NCBI RefSeq assembly: GCF_020097135.1
Contig: NZ_CP083608.1
Location: forward strand, 744,001-808,000
Direction: 5' to 3'
Length of the DNA: 64,000 nt
DNA from: Macrococcus armenti
GTDB taxonomy: Bacteria; Bacillota; Bacilli; Staphylococcales; Staphylococcaceae
Part shown: piece by piece, positions 39,056 to 48,134 of the stretch
How positions within the stretch are numbered: position 1 is the first letter of the stretch
Layout of the letters: each line of letters opens with the position of its first letter
Notes under the pieces: generated by a model
Told to the model about the DNA's origin: nothing
What the model saw: only the letters and a program-made list of their open reading frames with translations
Database searches by the model: none
Program-made: the position numbers and the translations under genes

Positions 39056-40342
39056 GTGGCATTTGAATTTAAATTACCTGCCCTTGGTGAAGGGATTTTT
39101 GAAGGTGAAATTGTTAAGTGGTTCGTTAAGGCCGGCGACGAAGTAAAAGAAGACGATATTTTATTAGAAGTACAAAGTGATAAATCAGTAGTTGAAATCC
39201 CATCTCCAGTAACAGGTAAAATTAATACTATCGTTGCTGAAGAAGGTACGGTTGCGAACTTAGGTGAAGTAATCGTAACAATAGATTCTGACGATGCACA
39301 CGCTCAAAACGACGCTTCTGAAGCGAAAGAAGAGCCAAAAGAAGAATCTACAGAAACAAAAGAAGCAGCACCTAAAGCTGAAGAAAAAGCGTCAGACGTA
39401 GCAGTTGATGAAAACCGTCGCGTTATCGCAATGCCTTCAGTACGTAAATTAGCGCGTGATAAAGGTGTTAACATTAAAGCAGTTCAAGGAACTGGTAAAA
39501 ACGGTCGCGTATTAAAAGACGACGTTTTAGCTTATATGGACGGCGGACAAGCTCAAGCAGAAGCTCAAACAGAAGCGCCTAAAGCTGAAGCACAGGAAGC
39601 ACCAAAAGCAGCACAACCAATTGCAGCTCCAGAAGGGGACTTCCCAGAAACACGCGAAAAAATTCCGGCAATGCGTCGTGCGATTGCTAAAGCAATGGTT
39701 AACTCTAAACATACTGCGCCACACGTAACATTAATGGATGAAGTAGAAGTTCAGGCATTATGGGATCACCGTAAGAAATTTAAAGAAGTTGCAGCTGAAC
39801 AAGGTACGAAGTTAACATTCTTACCATACGTTGTAAAAGCGTTAGTTTCAGCACTTAAAGCATACCCTGCTTTAAATACTTCATTAGATGATGCAACTGA
39901 AGAAATCGTACACAAACATTACTACAACATCGGTATTGCAGCTGATACTGAACGTGGTTTATTAGTACCAGTTGTAAAAAATGCTGATCGTAAATCAATT
40001 TTCGCAATTTCTGATGAAATTAACGAATTAGCTGTAAAAGCACGTGATGGAAAACTTTCTCCTAGCGAAATGAAGGGTGCATCATGTACAATAAGTAATA
40101 TCGGTTCTGCTGGTGGACAATGGTTCACTCCAGTTATTAACCATCCTGAAGTTGCAATTTTAGGTATTGGTCGTATTGCACAAAAACCAATCGTTAAAGA
40201 TGGAGAAATTGTTGCAGCACCAGTTCTTGCATTATCATTAAGTTTCGACCACCGTCAAATCGATGGCGCTACTGGACAAAATGCAATGAACCATATTAAA
40301 CGCTTATTAAATAATCCAGAATTATTATTAATGGAGGGGTAA
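39056..40342 (+). CDS. pdhC: Pyruvate dehydrogenase E2, dihydrolipoamide acetyltransferase
   Basis: 428 residues starting with GTG 39056, after TAGGAGGAATT. One lipoyl domain (lysine in [13 protein letters not shown]), an Ala/Glu/Pro-rich linker, the E1/E3-binding domain ([35 protein letters not shown]), a second linker rich in EA and KA, and the catalytic domain ending [12 protein letters not shown] with the active His. It forms the core of the complex. Confidence 0.95.
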   Translation: MAFEFKLPALGEGIFEGEIVKWFVKAGDEVKEDDILLEVQSDKSVVEIPSPVTGKINTIVAEEGTVANLGEVIVTIDSDDAHAQNDASEAKEEPKEESTETKEAAPKAEEKASDVAVDENRRVIAMPSVRKLARDKGVNIKAVQGTGKNGRVLKDDVLAYMDGGQAQAEAQTEAPKAEAQEAPKAAQPIAAPEGDFPETREKIPAMRRAIAKAMVNSKHTAPHVTLMDEVEVQALWDHRKKFKEVAAEQGTKLTFLPYVVKALVSALKAYPALNTSLDDATEEIVHKHYYNIGIAADTERGLLVPVVKNADRKSIFAISDEINELAVKARDGKLSPSEMKGASCTISNIGSAGGQWFTPVINHPEVAILGIGRIAQKPIVKDGEIVAAPVLALSLSFDHRQIDGATGQNAMNHIKRLLNNPELLLMEG

Positions 40343-40346
40343 ACAG

Positions 40347-41753
40347 ATGGTAGTTGGAGATTTTCCTATTGAAACAGACACTATAGTAATTGGGGCAGGT
40401 CCTGGTGGATATGTTGCAGCAATTCGTGCAGCACAATTAGGACAAAAAGTAACAATCGTAGAACGTGGAAACTTAGGAGGCGTTTGTTTAAACGTTGGAT
40501 GTATTCCTTCAAAAGCAATGCTTTCAGCTTCTCACAAATACGAAACAGCTAAACACTCTGAAGCATACGGTGTTAAAGCTGAAAACGTAACTTTAGACTT
40601 CTCTAAAGTTCAAGAATTCAAAAATGGTGTTGTTGAACGTTTAACTGGAGGGGTTGGATCTTTACTTAAAGGACGCAAAGTTGAAATCGTTCAAGGTGAA
40701 GCTTACTTCGTAGATCAAAACAACTTAAAAGTTATGACTGAAAAAGCATCACAAACTTATACATTCAAAAACGCGATTATCGCGACTGGTTCTCGTCCAA
40801 TCGAAATCCCTAACTTCAAATTCAACAAACGTGTTATCGATTCAACAGGTGCTTTAGCACTTACTGAAGTTCCGGAACATTTAGTTGTTGTTGGTGGAGG
40901 TTATATCGGATCTGAATTAGGTACTGCATATGCGAACTTCGGTTCTAAAGTAACAATTTTAGAAGGCGCTAAAGATATTTTAGGCGGATTCGAAAAACAA
41001 ATGACACAAGTCGTTAAAAAAGGTCTTAAAGCTAAAGGTGTTGAAATCGTTACTGAAGCGATGGCGAAATCAGCTGAAGAATCAGAAAACGGTATTAAAG
41101 TAACATACGAAGCTAAAGGCGAAACACATACAATCGATGCAGATTACTGTTTAGTAACTGTTGGACGTCGTCCAAATACGGATGAATTAGGTTTAGAAGG
41201 TTTAGGCATCAAGATGACTGACCGTGGTGTAATTGAAGTTGACGCACAAAGCCGTACTTCAGTTGAGAACATTTACGCAATCGGTGATATCGTTGCTGGA
41301 CCACCATTAGCACATAAAGCATCTTACGAAGGTAAAATTGCAGCTGAAGCAATCTCTGGTGAGAAATCTGAAGTAGATTACTTAGCAATCCCAGCAGTAT
41401 GTTTCACTGAGCCTGAATTAGCAACAGTTGGTTATACTGAAGCAATGGCAAAAGAAGAAGGTTTAGACTATAAAGCTTCTAAGTTCCCATTCGCTGCTAA
41501 CGGCCGTGCATTATCTATCGGTGAGACTGATGGTTTCTTAAAACTTATCACGCTTAAAGAAGATGGATTATTAATCGGTGCTCAAGTTGCGGGTGCTGGT
41601 GCATCAGATATCATTGCGGAATTAGGTTTAGCGATTGAAACTGGTATGACTGCTGAAGATATCGCATTAACAATTCATGCACATCCAACATTAGGTGAAA
41701 TGACAATGGAAGCTGCTGAAGTTGCAATGGGTAGCCCAATTCACACAATGTAA
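40347..41753 (+). CDS. pdhD: Dihydrolipoamide dehydrogenase (E3)
   Basis: 468 residues. FAD loop [17 protein letters not shown], redox disulfide in [19 protein letters not shown] domain [17 protein letters not shown], and the C-terminal HAHPTLGEM with the His-Glu pair. Re-oxidises lipoyl groups of PdhC, and may serve other 2-oxoacid complexes. GGAGGGG precedes the ATG. Confidence 0.96.
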   Translation: MVVGDFPIETDTIVIGAGPGGYVAAIRAAQLGQKVTIVERGNLGGVCLNVGCIPSKAMLSASHKYETAKHSEAYGVKAENVTLDFSKVQEFKNGVVERLTGGVGSLLKGRKVEIVQGEAYFVDQNNLKVMTEKASQTYTFKNAIIATGSRPIEIPNFKFNKRVIDSTGALALTEVPEHLVVVGGGYIGSELGTAYANFGSKVTILEGAKDILGGFEKQMTQVVKKGLKAKGVEIVTEAMAKSAEESENGIKVTYEAKGETHTIDADYCLVTVGRRPNTDELGLEGLGIKMTDRGVIEVDAQSRTSVENIYAIGDIVAGPPLAHKASYEGKIAAEAISGEKSEVDYLAIPAVCFTEPELATVGYTEAMAKEEGLDYKASKFPFAANGRALSIGETDGFLKLITLKEDGLLIGAQVAGAGASDIIAELGLAIETGMTAEDIALTIHAHPTLGEMTMEAAEVAMGSPIHTM

Positions 41754-41772
41754 TCTTTGATTTTACAATTTC

Positions 41773-41809
41773 AAAGTACTATTCATATTATATGAATAGT
41801 ACTTTTTTT
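41773..41809 (+). terminator. Terminator of pdhABCD
   Basis: A perfect 15-bp stem (aaagtactattcata and complement) with a 3-nt loop and a T tract. Confidence 0.92.
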
Positions 41810-41823
41810 ATGGAGGAATAAAA

Positions 41824-42102
41824 ATGAACTATAGCTATCCAATAGATACAGACTGGACACAGGAAGAAATTATTGATGTTGTTAATTTTTTAAGTTTAAT
41901 AGAAGATGCTTATGAACGACAAGTGAATACTGATGATTTCTTAACACTTTATCGTGCATTTAAGCAAGTAGCGCCTATGAAGTCAGATGAAAACCGCATA
42001 TTAAAGTCATTTGAAGAAGTATCAACATATTCTGGTTATCATGCTGTAAAGCGTGCGAAACTGGCGAAGGACAACAATGAAAAGTCATTCAGTATGAAGT
42101 AA
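41824..42102 (+). CDS. UPF0223 family protein
   Basis: 92 residues (MNYSYPIDTDWTQEEIIDVVNFLSLIEDAYE ...). Small soluble helical protein conserved next to pdhD in Firmicutes; function unknown. TGGAGGA lies before the ATG. Confidence 0.82.
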   Translation: MNYSYPIDTDWTQEEIIDVVNFLSLIEDAYERQVNTDDFLTLYRAFKQVAPMKSDENRILKSFEEVSTYSGYHAVKRAKLAKDNNEKSFSMK

Positions 42103-42154
42103 TTCACATAACGATATTGTAATATATATAAATTTTTGATACATTTGTTATATT

Positions 42155-42186
42155 ATTAAACTAATTGTTTATTATCATTAAACTAA
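42155..42186 (+). promoter_or_regulatory. Direct repeats before the XRE-cupin regulator
   Basis: attaaactaa occurs at 42155-42164 and 42177-42186, two helical turns (22 bp) apart and ending 11 bp before the regulator start. It is a candidate site for self-regulation. Confidence 0.4.
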
Positions 42187-42197
42187 GGTGTGAATTT

Positions 42198-42740
42198 ATG
42201 GATATCGGTAAAAAGATAAAAGATTTAAGACGCCAGAAAAACTTAACACAAGAAGAACTTGGTGAACGTACAGATTTATCAAAAGGGTATATTTCACAAT
42301 TAGAACGCAATTTATGTTCGCCCTCTATGGAAACATTTTTTAATATTCTTGAAGTACTTGGTTCTAAGCCGAAAGACTTCTTCAGTGAACAGCAATATGA
42401 ACAGCGTATACATTATCCGAAGTCAGAGCAGACAATTTACGATGAATATGATAATGGCTATATGATCAATTGGCTTGTGCCGGACTCAAATGAGTTCGAT
42501 ATGGAACCTGTTATTATTACGATTGAGCCAGGTAAGAAATATAAAAAGTTTCTGCCGAGTTTATCTGACAGCTTTATATATGTTTTACAAGGTGAAGCGA
42601 GTATTCGCATCGGTCGTAAGGATTATCATGCGGCAAAAGGTGAATCATTTTACTTTAAAGCCAATGAATCGCATCAATTATACAACCGTACGAAAGAAAC
42701 AGCACAAGTATTAATCGTTGCGACAGAATCATACTTATAG
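42198..42740 (+). CDS. XRE-family regulator with cupin domain, next to potABCD
   Basis: 180 residues from ATG 42198, with AAGGTGTG upstream; the extension to 42165 lacks a ribosome site. HTH_3 at about residues 5-60 (LRRQKNLTQEELGERTDLSKGYISQLERN) and a C-terminal cupin (ITIEPGKKYKKFLPSLSDSFIYVLQGEASIRIG), which likely binds a small ligand. The gene precedes potA by 9 nt. It probably controls polyamine uptake; the ligand is inferred. Confidence 0.85.
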   Translation: MDIGKKIKDLRRQKNLTQEELGERTDLSKGYISQLERNLCSPSMETFFNILEVLGSKPKDFFSEQQYEQRIHYPKSEQTIYDEYDNGYMINWLVPDSNEFDMEPVIITIEPGKKYKKFLPSLSDSFIYVLQGEASIRIGRKDYHAAKGESFYFKANESHQLYNRTKETAQVLIVATESYL

Positions 42741-42749
42741 AGGTGAACA

Positions 42750-43832
42750 ATGGAACAGTTTATACAATTTAACCATGTGACAAAATCATATGGGGATAAT
42801 ACGATACTGAATGATATTAGTTTTGAAATTGAAAAAGGTAAATTTTATACGTTACTTGGGCCATCAGGATGCGGAAAAACGACAATATTAAAATTAATTG
42901 CCGGATTCGAGAAAGCAACAGATGGAGATATTTACTTTGATGGAGAGCGTATTAACGACGTACCACCGAATAAACGAAAAGTGAACACTGTTTTCCAGGA
43001 CTACGCACTATTTCCACATTTAAATGTATTCGAGAATGTCGCTTACGGACTTCGCATAAAAAAAGTAAAAGAAGAGGTCATTAAAACAAAAGTCCGTGAG
43101 GCATTACAACTCGTGAAGCTTGCAGATTTTGAATCACGAGACATTAAAGACATGAGTGGCGGACAAAGACAACGTGTTGCAATTGCGCGTGCGATCGTTA
43201 ATGATCCGGAAGTAATACTACTTGATGAACCGTTAAGTGCGTTAGACTTAAAACTGAGAACTGAGATGCAGTATGAATTACGTGAAATTCAGAACCGTCT
43301 CGGAAAAACATTTATTTTCGTAACACATGATCAGGAAGAAGCACTTGCGATGAGCGACTATATATTTGTTATGAATAAAGGCAAGATAGAACAAAGTGGT
43401 ACACCACTAGATATATATGATGAGCCAGTGAATCGTTACGTCGCTGACTTTATCGGTGAATCTAATATCGTTGACGGTATTATGGTACAAGATTATGTCG
43501 TAGAAATGTATGGAAAACGTTTTGCATGTGTCGATAAAGGATTTAAACAAAACGCGAAAGTAGATGTTGTAATCCGTCCTGAAGATATAGAAATTACGAC
43601 GTCGGAGTTAGGTAAAGTTCAGGCAGTAGTAGACAGTACACTTTTCCGTGGGGTACATTACGAAATTTGCTGTATGGATGAAGCCGGGAACGAATGGATT
43701 ATTCAGTCGACGAAACAGGCAACACCTGGAGAAAATGTAGGTTTAACATTTACTGAAGAAGCGATTCATATTATGTTACCTGGTGAAACTGAAGAAGAAT
43801 TCGATCGTCGTATTGAGTCATACGAGGTGTAA
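42750..43832 (+). CDS. potA: Spermidine/putrescine ABC transporter ATPase
   Basis: 360 residues. Walker [10 protein letters not shown], signature [15 protein letters not shown], Walker [13 protein letters not shown] and the H-loop [10 protein letters not shown]; the C-terminal TOBE_2 domain follows. AGAGGTG lies before the ATG. Confidence 0.94.
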   Translation: MEQFIQFNHVTKSYGDNTILNDISFEIEKGKFYTLLGPSGCGKTTILKLIAGFEKATDGDIYFDGERINDVPPNKRKVNTVFQDYALFPHLNVFENVAYGLRIKKVKEEVIKTKVREALQLVKLADFESRDIKDMSGGQRQRVAIARAIVNDPEVILLDEPLSALDLKLRTEMQYELREIQNRLGKTFIFVTHDQEEALAMSDYIFVMNKGKIEQSGTPLDIYDEPVNRYVADFIGESNIVDGIMVQDYVVEMYGKRFACVDKGFKQNAKVDVVIRPEDIEITTSELGKVQAVVDSTLFRGVHYEICCMDEAGNEWIIQSTKQATPGENVGLTFTEEAIHIMLPGETEEEFDRRIESYEV

Positions 43833-43833
43833 T

Positions 43834-44640
43834 ATGCAAAAAGCAAAGCAGTACTTTTTAGTCCCTTATATTTTATGGATTTTATTATTTATCGTAATGC
43901 CACTCGTAATGATATTCTATACTTCATTTACAAATCACGATGGCAAGTTTACATTTGAAAACTATGCAACGTTTTTAACGCCTGCATATTTAAAGATGAC
44001 GCTTTCGTCATTTGTTTATGCGTTTATCATTACTGTCTTATGTTTAATATTTGCATATCCAATCGCACTCGTTCTGAAAAATGCGAAGCATAAGCAACTA
44101 TGGTTACTAATCATTATATTACCGACGTGGATTAACTTATTGCTGAAAACATATGCATTTATCGGGATTTTCAGTAAGGAAGGTACGATTAATGACATGC
44201 TTCATTTTCTGCATTTACCGACAACGCATCTTTTATTTACAGATAGCGCATTCGTATTTGTATCGGTCTATATATACATACCGTTTATGATATTACCGAT
44301 ATTTAACAGTATGAATGAAATACCGGATAATTTAATTCAGGCTTCACGTGATTTAGGTGCGAATGAATGGATGACGTTTAGAAAGGTCATCATGCCGCTT
44401 TCAATGGAAGGTGTTAAAACAGGCATTCAAGTCACATTTATTCCCGCATTAAGTTTATTTATGATTACTCGACTTATCGCTGGTAACAAAGTTGTAAACT
44501 TAGGAACTGCAATTGAAGAGCAGTTTTTAGTGACACAAAACTACGGTATGGGTTCTACAATCGCTGTCTTTTTAATTTTAGCGATGGCATTCGTAATGAT
44601 TGTCACGAAATCTAAAAATGAAAGTGGGGATATAAAGTGA
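43834..44640 (+). CDS. potB: Spermidine/putrescine ABC transporter permease PotB
   Basis: 268 residues from ATG 43834, right after the potA stop with GAGGTG upstream. Six membrane helices and the binding-protein-dependent permease motif (NLIQASRDLGANEWMTFRKVIMPLSMEG). Its stop overlaps potC (GTGA). Confidence 0.93.
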   Translation: MQKAKQYFLVPYILWILLFIVMPLVMIFYTSFTNHDGKFTFENYATFLTPAYLKMTLSSFVYAFIITVLCLIFAYPIALVLKNAKHKQLWLLIIILPTWINLLLKTYAFIGIFSKEGTINDMLHFLHLPTTHLLFTDSAFVFVSVYIYIPFMILPIFNSMNEIPDNLIQASRDLGANEWMTFRKVIMPLSMEGVKTGIQVTFIPALSLFMITRLIAGNKVVNLGTAIEEQFLVTQNYGMGSTIAVFLILAMAFVMIVTKSKNESGDIK

Positions 44641-45443
44641 AATTAAGAGGCAAAGTATTCTTAGCCGTTGCTTTGTTCATTTTATATTTCCCGATATTTT
44701 ACTTAATGTTTTATTCATTTAACTCAGCTGGAAATATGAATCACTTTGAATCGTTTACACTGGATCACTATAAAGCAGTGTTTGCAAATAAACGATTACT
44801 CGTTATCATTGTCAACACTTTAGCGGTAGCGTTAATTGCAGCAAGTATTTCGACAGTAATTGGAATATGTGGTGCAATAGCGATTCATTATATGCGCAAC
44901 AAAAAGATTAAGATTGGTCTATTAACTTTAAATAATATATTAATGGTAAGTTCTGACGTTGTAATCGGTTCTTCATTTTTAATTTTATTTACTGCAATTG
45001 GGCACTTTACAGGGTTAGGTTTAGGATTCTGGTCTGTACTCATTTCGCATATCGCATTTTGTGTACCGATTGTCGTACTGCTCGTTTTACCGAAACTGTA
45101 TGACTTAAATACGTCGCTCATAAACGCAAGTTACGATCTCGGTGCGAGTACGTGGCAGACGATAAAAAATGTCATTATTCCGCATATACTGCCAGGTGCA
45201 TTTGCTGGATTCTTTATGGCATTAACGTATAGTTTAGATGATTTTACGGTAAGTTTCTTCGTAACAGGTAATGGATTCAGTGTATTATCTGTAGAAATTT
45301 ATTCAATGGCACGTAAAGGTATATCAATGGAAATTAATGCAATCAGTACATTGATGTTCATCGTTGTTATGACAGTTATAGCGATATACTATGTATTATC
45401 ATCAAACGCTGATAAAAAGAAGTTAAAGGCAGGTGCTAAGTAA
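44637..45443 (+). CDS. potC: Spermidine/putrescine ABC transporter permease PotC
   Basis: 268 residues, starting GTG 44637 and overlapping potB by 4 nt. Six membrane helices; permease loop SLINASYDLGASTWQTIKNVIIPHILPG. Partner of PotB in the membrane channel. Confidence 0.93.
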   Translation: MKLRGKVFLAVALFILYFPIFYLMFYSFNSAGNMNHFESFTLDHYKAVFANKRLLVIIVNTLAVALIAASISTVIGICGAIAIHYMRNKKIKIGLLTLNNILMVSSDVVIGSSFLILFTAIGHFTGLGLGFWSVLISHIAFCVPIVVLLVLPKLYDLNTSLINASYDLGASTWQTIKNVIIPHILPGAFAGFFMALTYSLDDFTVSFFVTGNGFSVLSVEIYSMARKGISMEINAISTLMFIVVMTVIAIYYVLSSNADKKKLKAGAK

Positions 45444-46516
45444 TGAAACAACTGATGCAGTTAATCTTTATTTCACTTGCTGTTGCAATCTTATTATTAT
45501 TCTCAAGTCGATTTATCGATCCGCCACCTTCAGGAGAAAAAGGGAATGTCCTTTATGTATATAACTGGGGAGAATATATTGATCCTGATCTACTGAAAAA
45601 GTTTGAAAAAGAAAAAGGAATTCGTGTTGTACTTGAAACATTTGATTCAAACGAAGCGATGCTTGCAAAGATAAAAAACGGTGGTACGAGTTATGATATC
45701 GCTGTACCGAGCGAGTATGCAATTCAGAAGATGAAGAGTGAAAAGCTATTATTACCGATTGATCATAAAATGATTCCGAATTTAAAAAATATTAATCCTG
45801 ATTATATGGATCTACCATTTGATAAGCAGAATAAATATTCAATACCATACTTCTGGGGAACAGTAGGTATCCTATATAATCCAGAAACTACGAAAGGTAT
45901 CGATTTTTCGAGCTGGGATAGTTTATGGGATAAACGTTTAAGAAATAATGTTTTAATCGTTGATGGTGCACGTGAAGCGATTGGATTGTCACTCAATAGT
46001 ATGGGAGAATCACTTAATGAAACGGACCCTGAAAAACTATTAAAGGCAGAACAGAAGCTTGAAAAACTTGCGCCAAACGTTAAAGGTGTCGTGGCAGATG
46101 AAATTAATACAATGATGGTACAAAAAGAAGCGGATGTTGCAGTTGTATGGAGTGGTATGGGTGCAGATATTATGACAGAAAACGAAGATTTGGATTTTGT
46201 CGTTCCGAAAGAAGGTTCGAATCTCTGGTTTGACAATATCGTTATCCCGAAAACTGCGCAAAATGTTAAAGGTGCTCATGAATTTATTAACTTCATGCTT
46301 GACGCTAAAAACGCGAAACAAAATACAGAGTGGGTCGGCTATGCAACACCTAACGATGCGGCGCTTAAACTGCTTGATAAGGAAATACGAGAAGACGAAC
46401 GTTTCTATCCGAGTAAAGAAGTACAGGATAAGCTAGAAGTATATAAAGATTTAGGGTATGAAAACATAAAAAAATATAATGAACTGTTTCTTAAATTTAA
46501 AATGTCGCTGAAGTAA
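45443..46516 (+). CDS. potD: Spermidine/putrescine-binding protein
   Basis: 357 residues. An N-terminal hydrophobic segment (LMQLIFISLAVAILLLF) without a lipobox cysteine acts as signal or anchor. The mature part begins NVLYVYNWGEYIDPDLLKKFE, the family signature, with VPSEYAIQKM and SIPYFWGTVGILYNP. It overlaps potC by one base. Specificity for spermidine or putrescine is inferred. Confidence 0.92.
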   Translation: MKQLMQLIFISLAVAILLLFSSRFIDPPPSGEKGNVLYVYNWGEYIDPDLLKKFEKEKGIRVVLETFDSNEAMLAKIKNGGTSYDIAVPSEYAIQKMKSEKLLLPIDHKMIPNLKNINPDYMDLPFDKQNKYSIPYFWGTVGILYNPETTKGIDFSSWDSLWDKRLRNNVLIVDGAREAIGLSLNSMGESLNETDPEKLLKAEQKLEKLAPNVKGVVADEINTMMVQKEADVAVVWSGMGADIMTENEDLDFVVPKEGSNLWFDNIVIPKTAQNVKGAHEFINFMLDAKNAKQNTEWVGYATPNDAALKLLDKEIREDERFYPSKEVQDKLEVYKDLGYENIKKYNELFLKFKMSLK

Positions 46517-46529
46517 ATCAGCGACATTT
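46500..46529 (+). terminator. Hairpin at the end of potD
   Basis: The stem aaatgtcgctga / tcagcgacattt closes around the potD stop codon. The tail is only moderately T-rich. Confidence 0.65.
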
Positions 46530-46600
46530 AAATTTAATTTGATGCATAATTTTATATAATGAGGGTACACTAATACAAACAACTTAAAGGAGATGTATAT

Positions 46601-47401
46601 ATGAGTCGTAGAGAATATACGCAAACAGTAAAACCAGTCAGTCGAATTCCAGAAAAAATCTTTGGATGGCTAGCATGGCTTTCATTACTAGCGATTGCGC
46701 TATTTAGTTTATTTCAATTATTAGTCACTGCAAACAATCCAGAATTTATTACGCAGATGAAGACACAATTAAATTCACAAATTCAAAGTAATCAGGAATT
46801 TGCAGATATGTTTAATCAGTTTGGAATGTCAGTTGATGAATTTGTCCCTGCGTTAATAACATACACTTGGTACTTTTTAGCTTATACAGTATTACCGATT
46901 GTAGTAGGGCTACTTGGATTGTTAATGATGAAAAAGAGAATTTTAGCAGGTATTTTATTATTACTTGCTGGATTATTAACAACAATCTTTTTCTTTACAA
47001 TTTTCTTAGGCTTTATTCCTTTATTCTTCTTTATCGCAGCAATTTTATTATTCGCGCGTAAAGATAAAGTCATTACGAACAATGATTACTACGAAGAGAA
47101 ATCATATGAAGAACGTGATCATGCAACAGCGCCAGCATATGTAGAGCGTGATGCTCATATTGAAAAAGAGAAATCATATGCATATGATGCTGATGAAGCT
47201 AAAACAGAACCGGTTAAAGAAACGACATATGAACATGACCCACATAAACGTGAAGATGTTGAATCAGAATACGTTTCATCAGAGCGTGTTGAAACTGATT
47301 TTGATAATAACCACGATGGAGATAAAGACCGAGTGACTTATGTGGATAATACGAAGCGTGCAGTAGATGAACGTCGTGAAAATTATAACAATAGACGATA
47401 A
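46601..47401 (+). CDS. DUF4064-family membrane protein
   Basis: 266 residues, with AAGGAGATG before the start. One hydrophobic helix at about 24-44, then helices at about 92-112, 114-134 and 135-152 with the pattern VGLLGLLMMKKRILAGILLLLAGLL typical of DUF4064. The tail from about 158 is highly charged (repeated Glu, Asp, Lys, Arg) and ends in many Asn and Arg. Function unknown. Confidence 0.75.
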   Translation: MSRREYTQTVKPVSRIPEKIFGWLAWLSLLAIALFSLFQLLVTANNPEFITQMKTQLNSQIQSNQEFADMFNQFGMSVDEFVPALITYTWYFLAYTVLPIVVGLLGLLMMKKRILAGILLLLAGLLTTIFFFTIFLGFIPLFFFIAAILLFARKDKVITNNDYYEEKSYEERDHATAPAYVERDAHIEKEKSYAYDADEAKTEPVKETTYEHDPHKREDVESEYVSSERVETDFDNNHDGDKDRVTYVDNTKRAVDERRENYNNRR

Positions 47402-47411
47402 TAATTTAGAG

Positions 47412-47430
47412 GCCGTTTCGTCTGTTAATC
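47412..47430 (-). repeat. Dispersed 19-nt motif, copy 3
   Basis: On the minus strand this is identical to the 19-mer at 19402-19420 and follows the terminator stem just as there. Confidence 0.8.
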
Positions 47431-47468
47431 AAAAAAAGATAGAGACTTTGAAGTCTCTATCTTTTTTT
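47431..47468. terminator. Bidirectional terminator between the DUF4064 gene and the DUF1641 gene
   Basis: A perfect 18-bp stem (seven A, gatagagactt) with a 2-nt loop and A/T runs at both ends, between convergent genes. Confidence 0.92.
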
Positions 47469-47471
47469 GAT

Positions 47472-48134
47472 TTATTTTTTTAGAAGAAGTGAGCCGATGG
47501 AAATGGCAGCACCAATTCCAGCAGCAATGCCGATATACTTTGCATTACTTTCGTAGACGTTGTCGTTTAATGCTTTACTCGGTAATTCAACATGATGTAC
47601 ATTTCCTTGTTTGCCGGCATCAGTATGAACAGGATCTACGATGCCTTGTTCTTTTTTAAGTTGTGCAAACGATGTACCGAATCCTTTAACGAATTTCGTT
47701 AAGACGATTGAACCTTCTACGAAATCCTTATTCGTTAATACTTTAATTAATCCAAGCCAGCCAAGAGGTTTACTTTGGTTGTACTCTGTAGATAATTTTA
47801 ACCCTTTGTTAAATTTCAGAATCATCGGTTCAATATCACTGAAATTAAATTTACCTAATCCTTGAACTAAAAGTAGTGCGTTTCGAATCGCCTGGTCTGT
47901 TTCTGTTTCGTTAACGGCTTTTAACACTCGCGTTAATATCGGGTCACTCTGTGCAAGTGCAGCATTTGCAAGGTTTAATGCTTCGTGCTCATCGAGTTGT
48001 TCAAGTAAACGGAAAAGTTTGTTTAAAGTATCTTTATGCTTGATTAACTGATCTTCTAATTCACGTAATTCCTTCTCTCGAACTGCTTCAACATCAACTT
48101 CCATCGGTTTGATTACACGTGTTGGTTGTGCCAT
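47472..48134 (-). CDS. DUF1641 protein, partner of the formate-dehydrogenase-like enzyme (YrhD-like)
   Basis: 220 residues. The middle holds the DUF1641 domain (GLKLSTEYNQSKPLGWLGLIKVLTNKDFVEGSIVLTKFVKGFG); the C-terminus has a hydrophobic helix (AAGIGAAISIGSLLL) that could fix the complex to the membrane. It overlaps the molybdoenzyme gene by one base. The pairing of these two genes is widespread in Firmicutes. Confidence 0.83.
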   Translation of the reverse strand: MAQPTRVIKPMEVDVEAVREKELRELEDQLIKHKDTLNKLFRLLEQLDEHEALNLANAALAQSDPILTRVLKAVNETETDQAIRNALLLVQGLGKFNFSDIEPMILKFNKGLKLSTEYNQSKPLGWLGLIKVLTNKDFVEGSIVLTKFVKGFGTSFAQLKKEQGIVDPVHTDAGKQGNVHHVELPSKALNDNVYESNAKYIGIAAGIGAAISIGSLLLKK

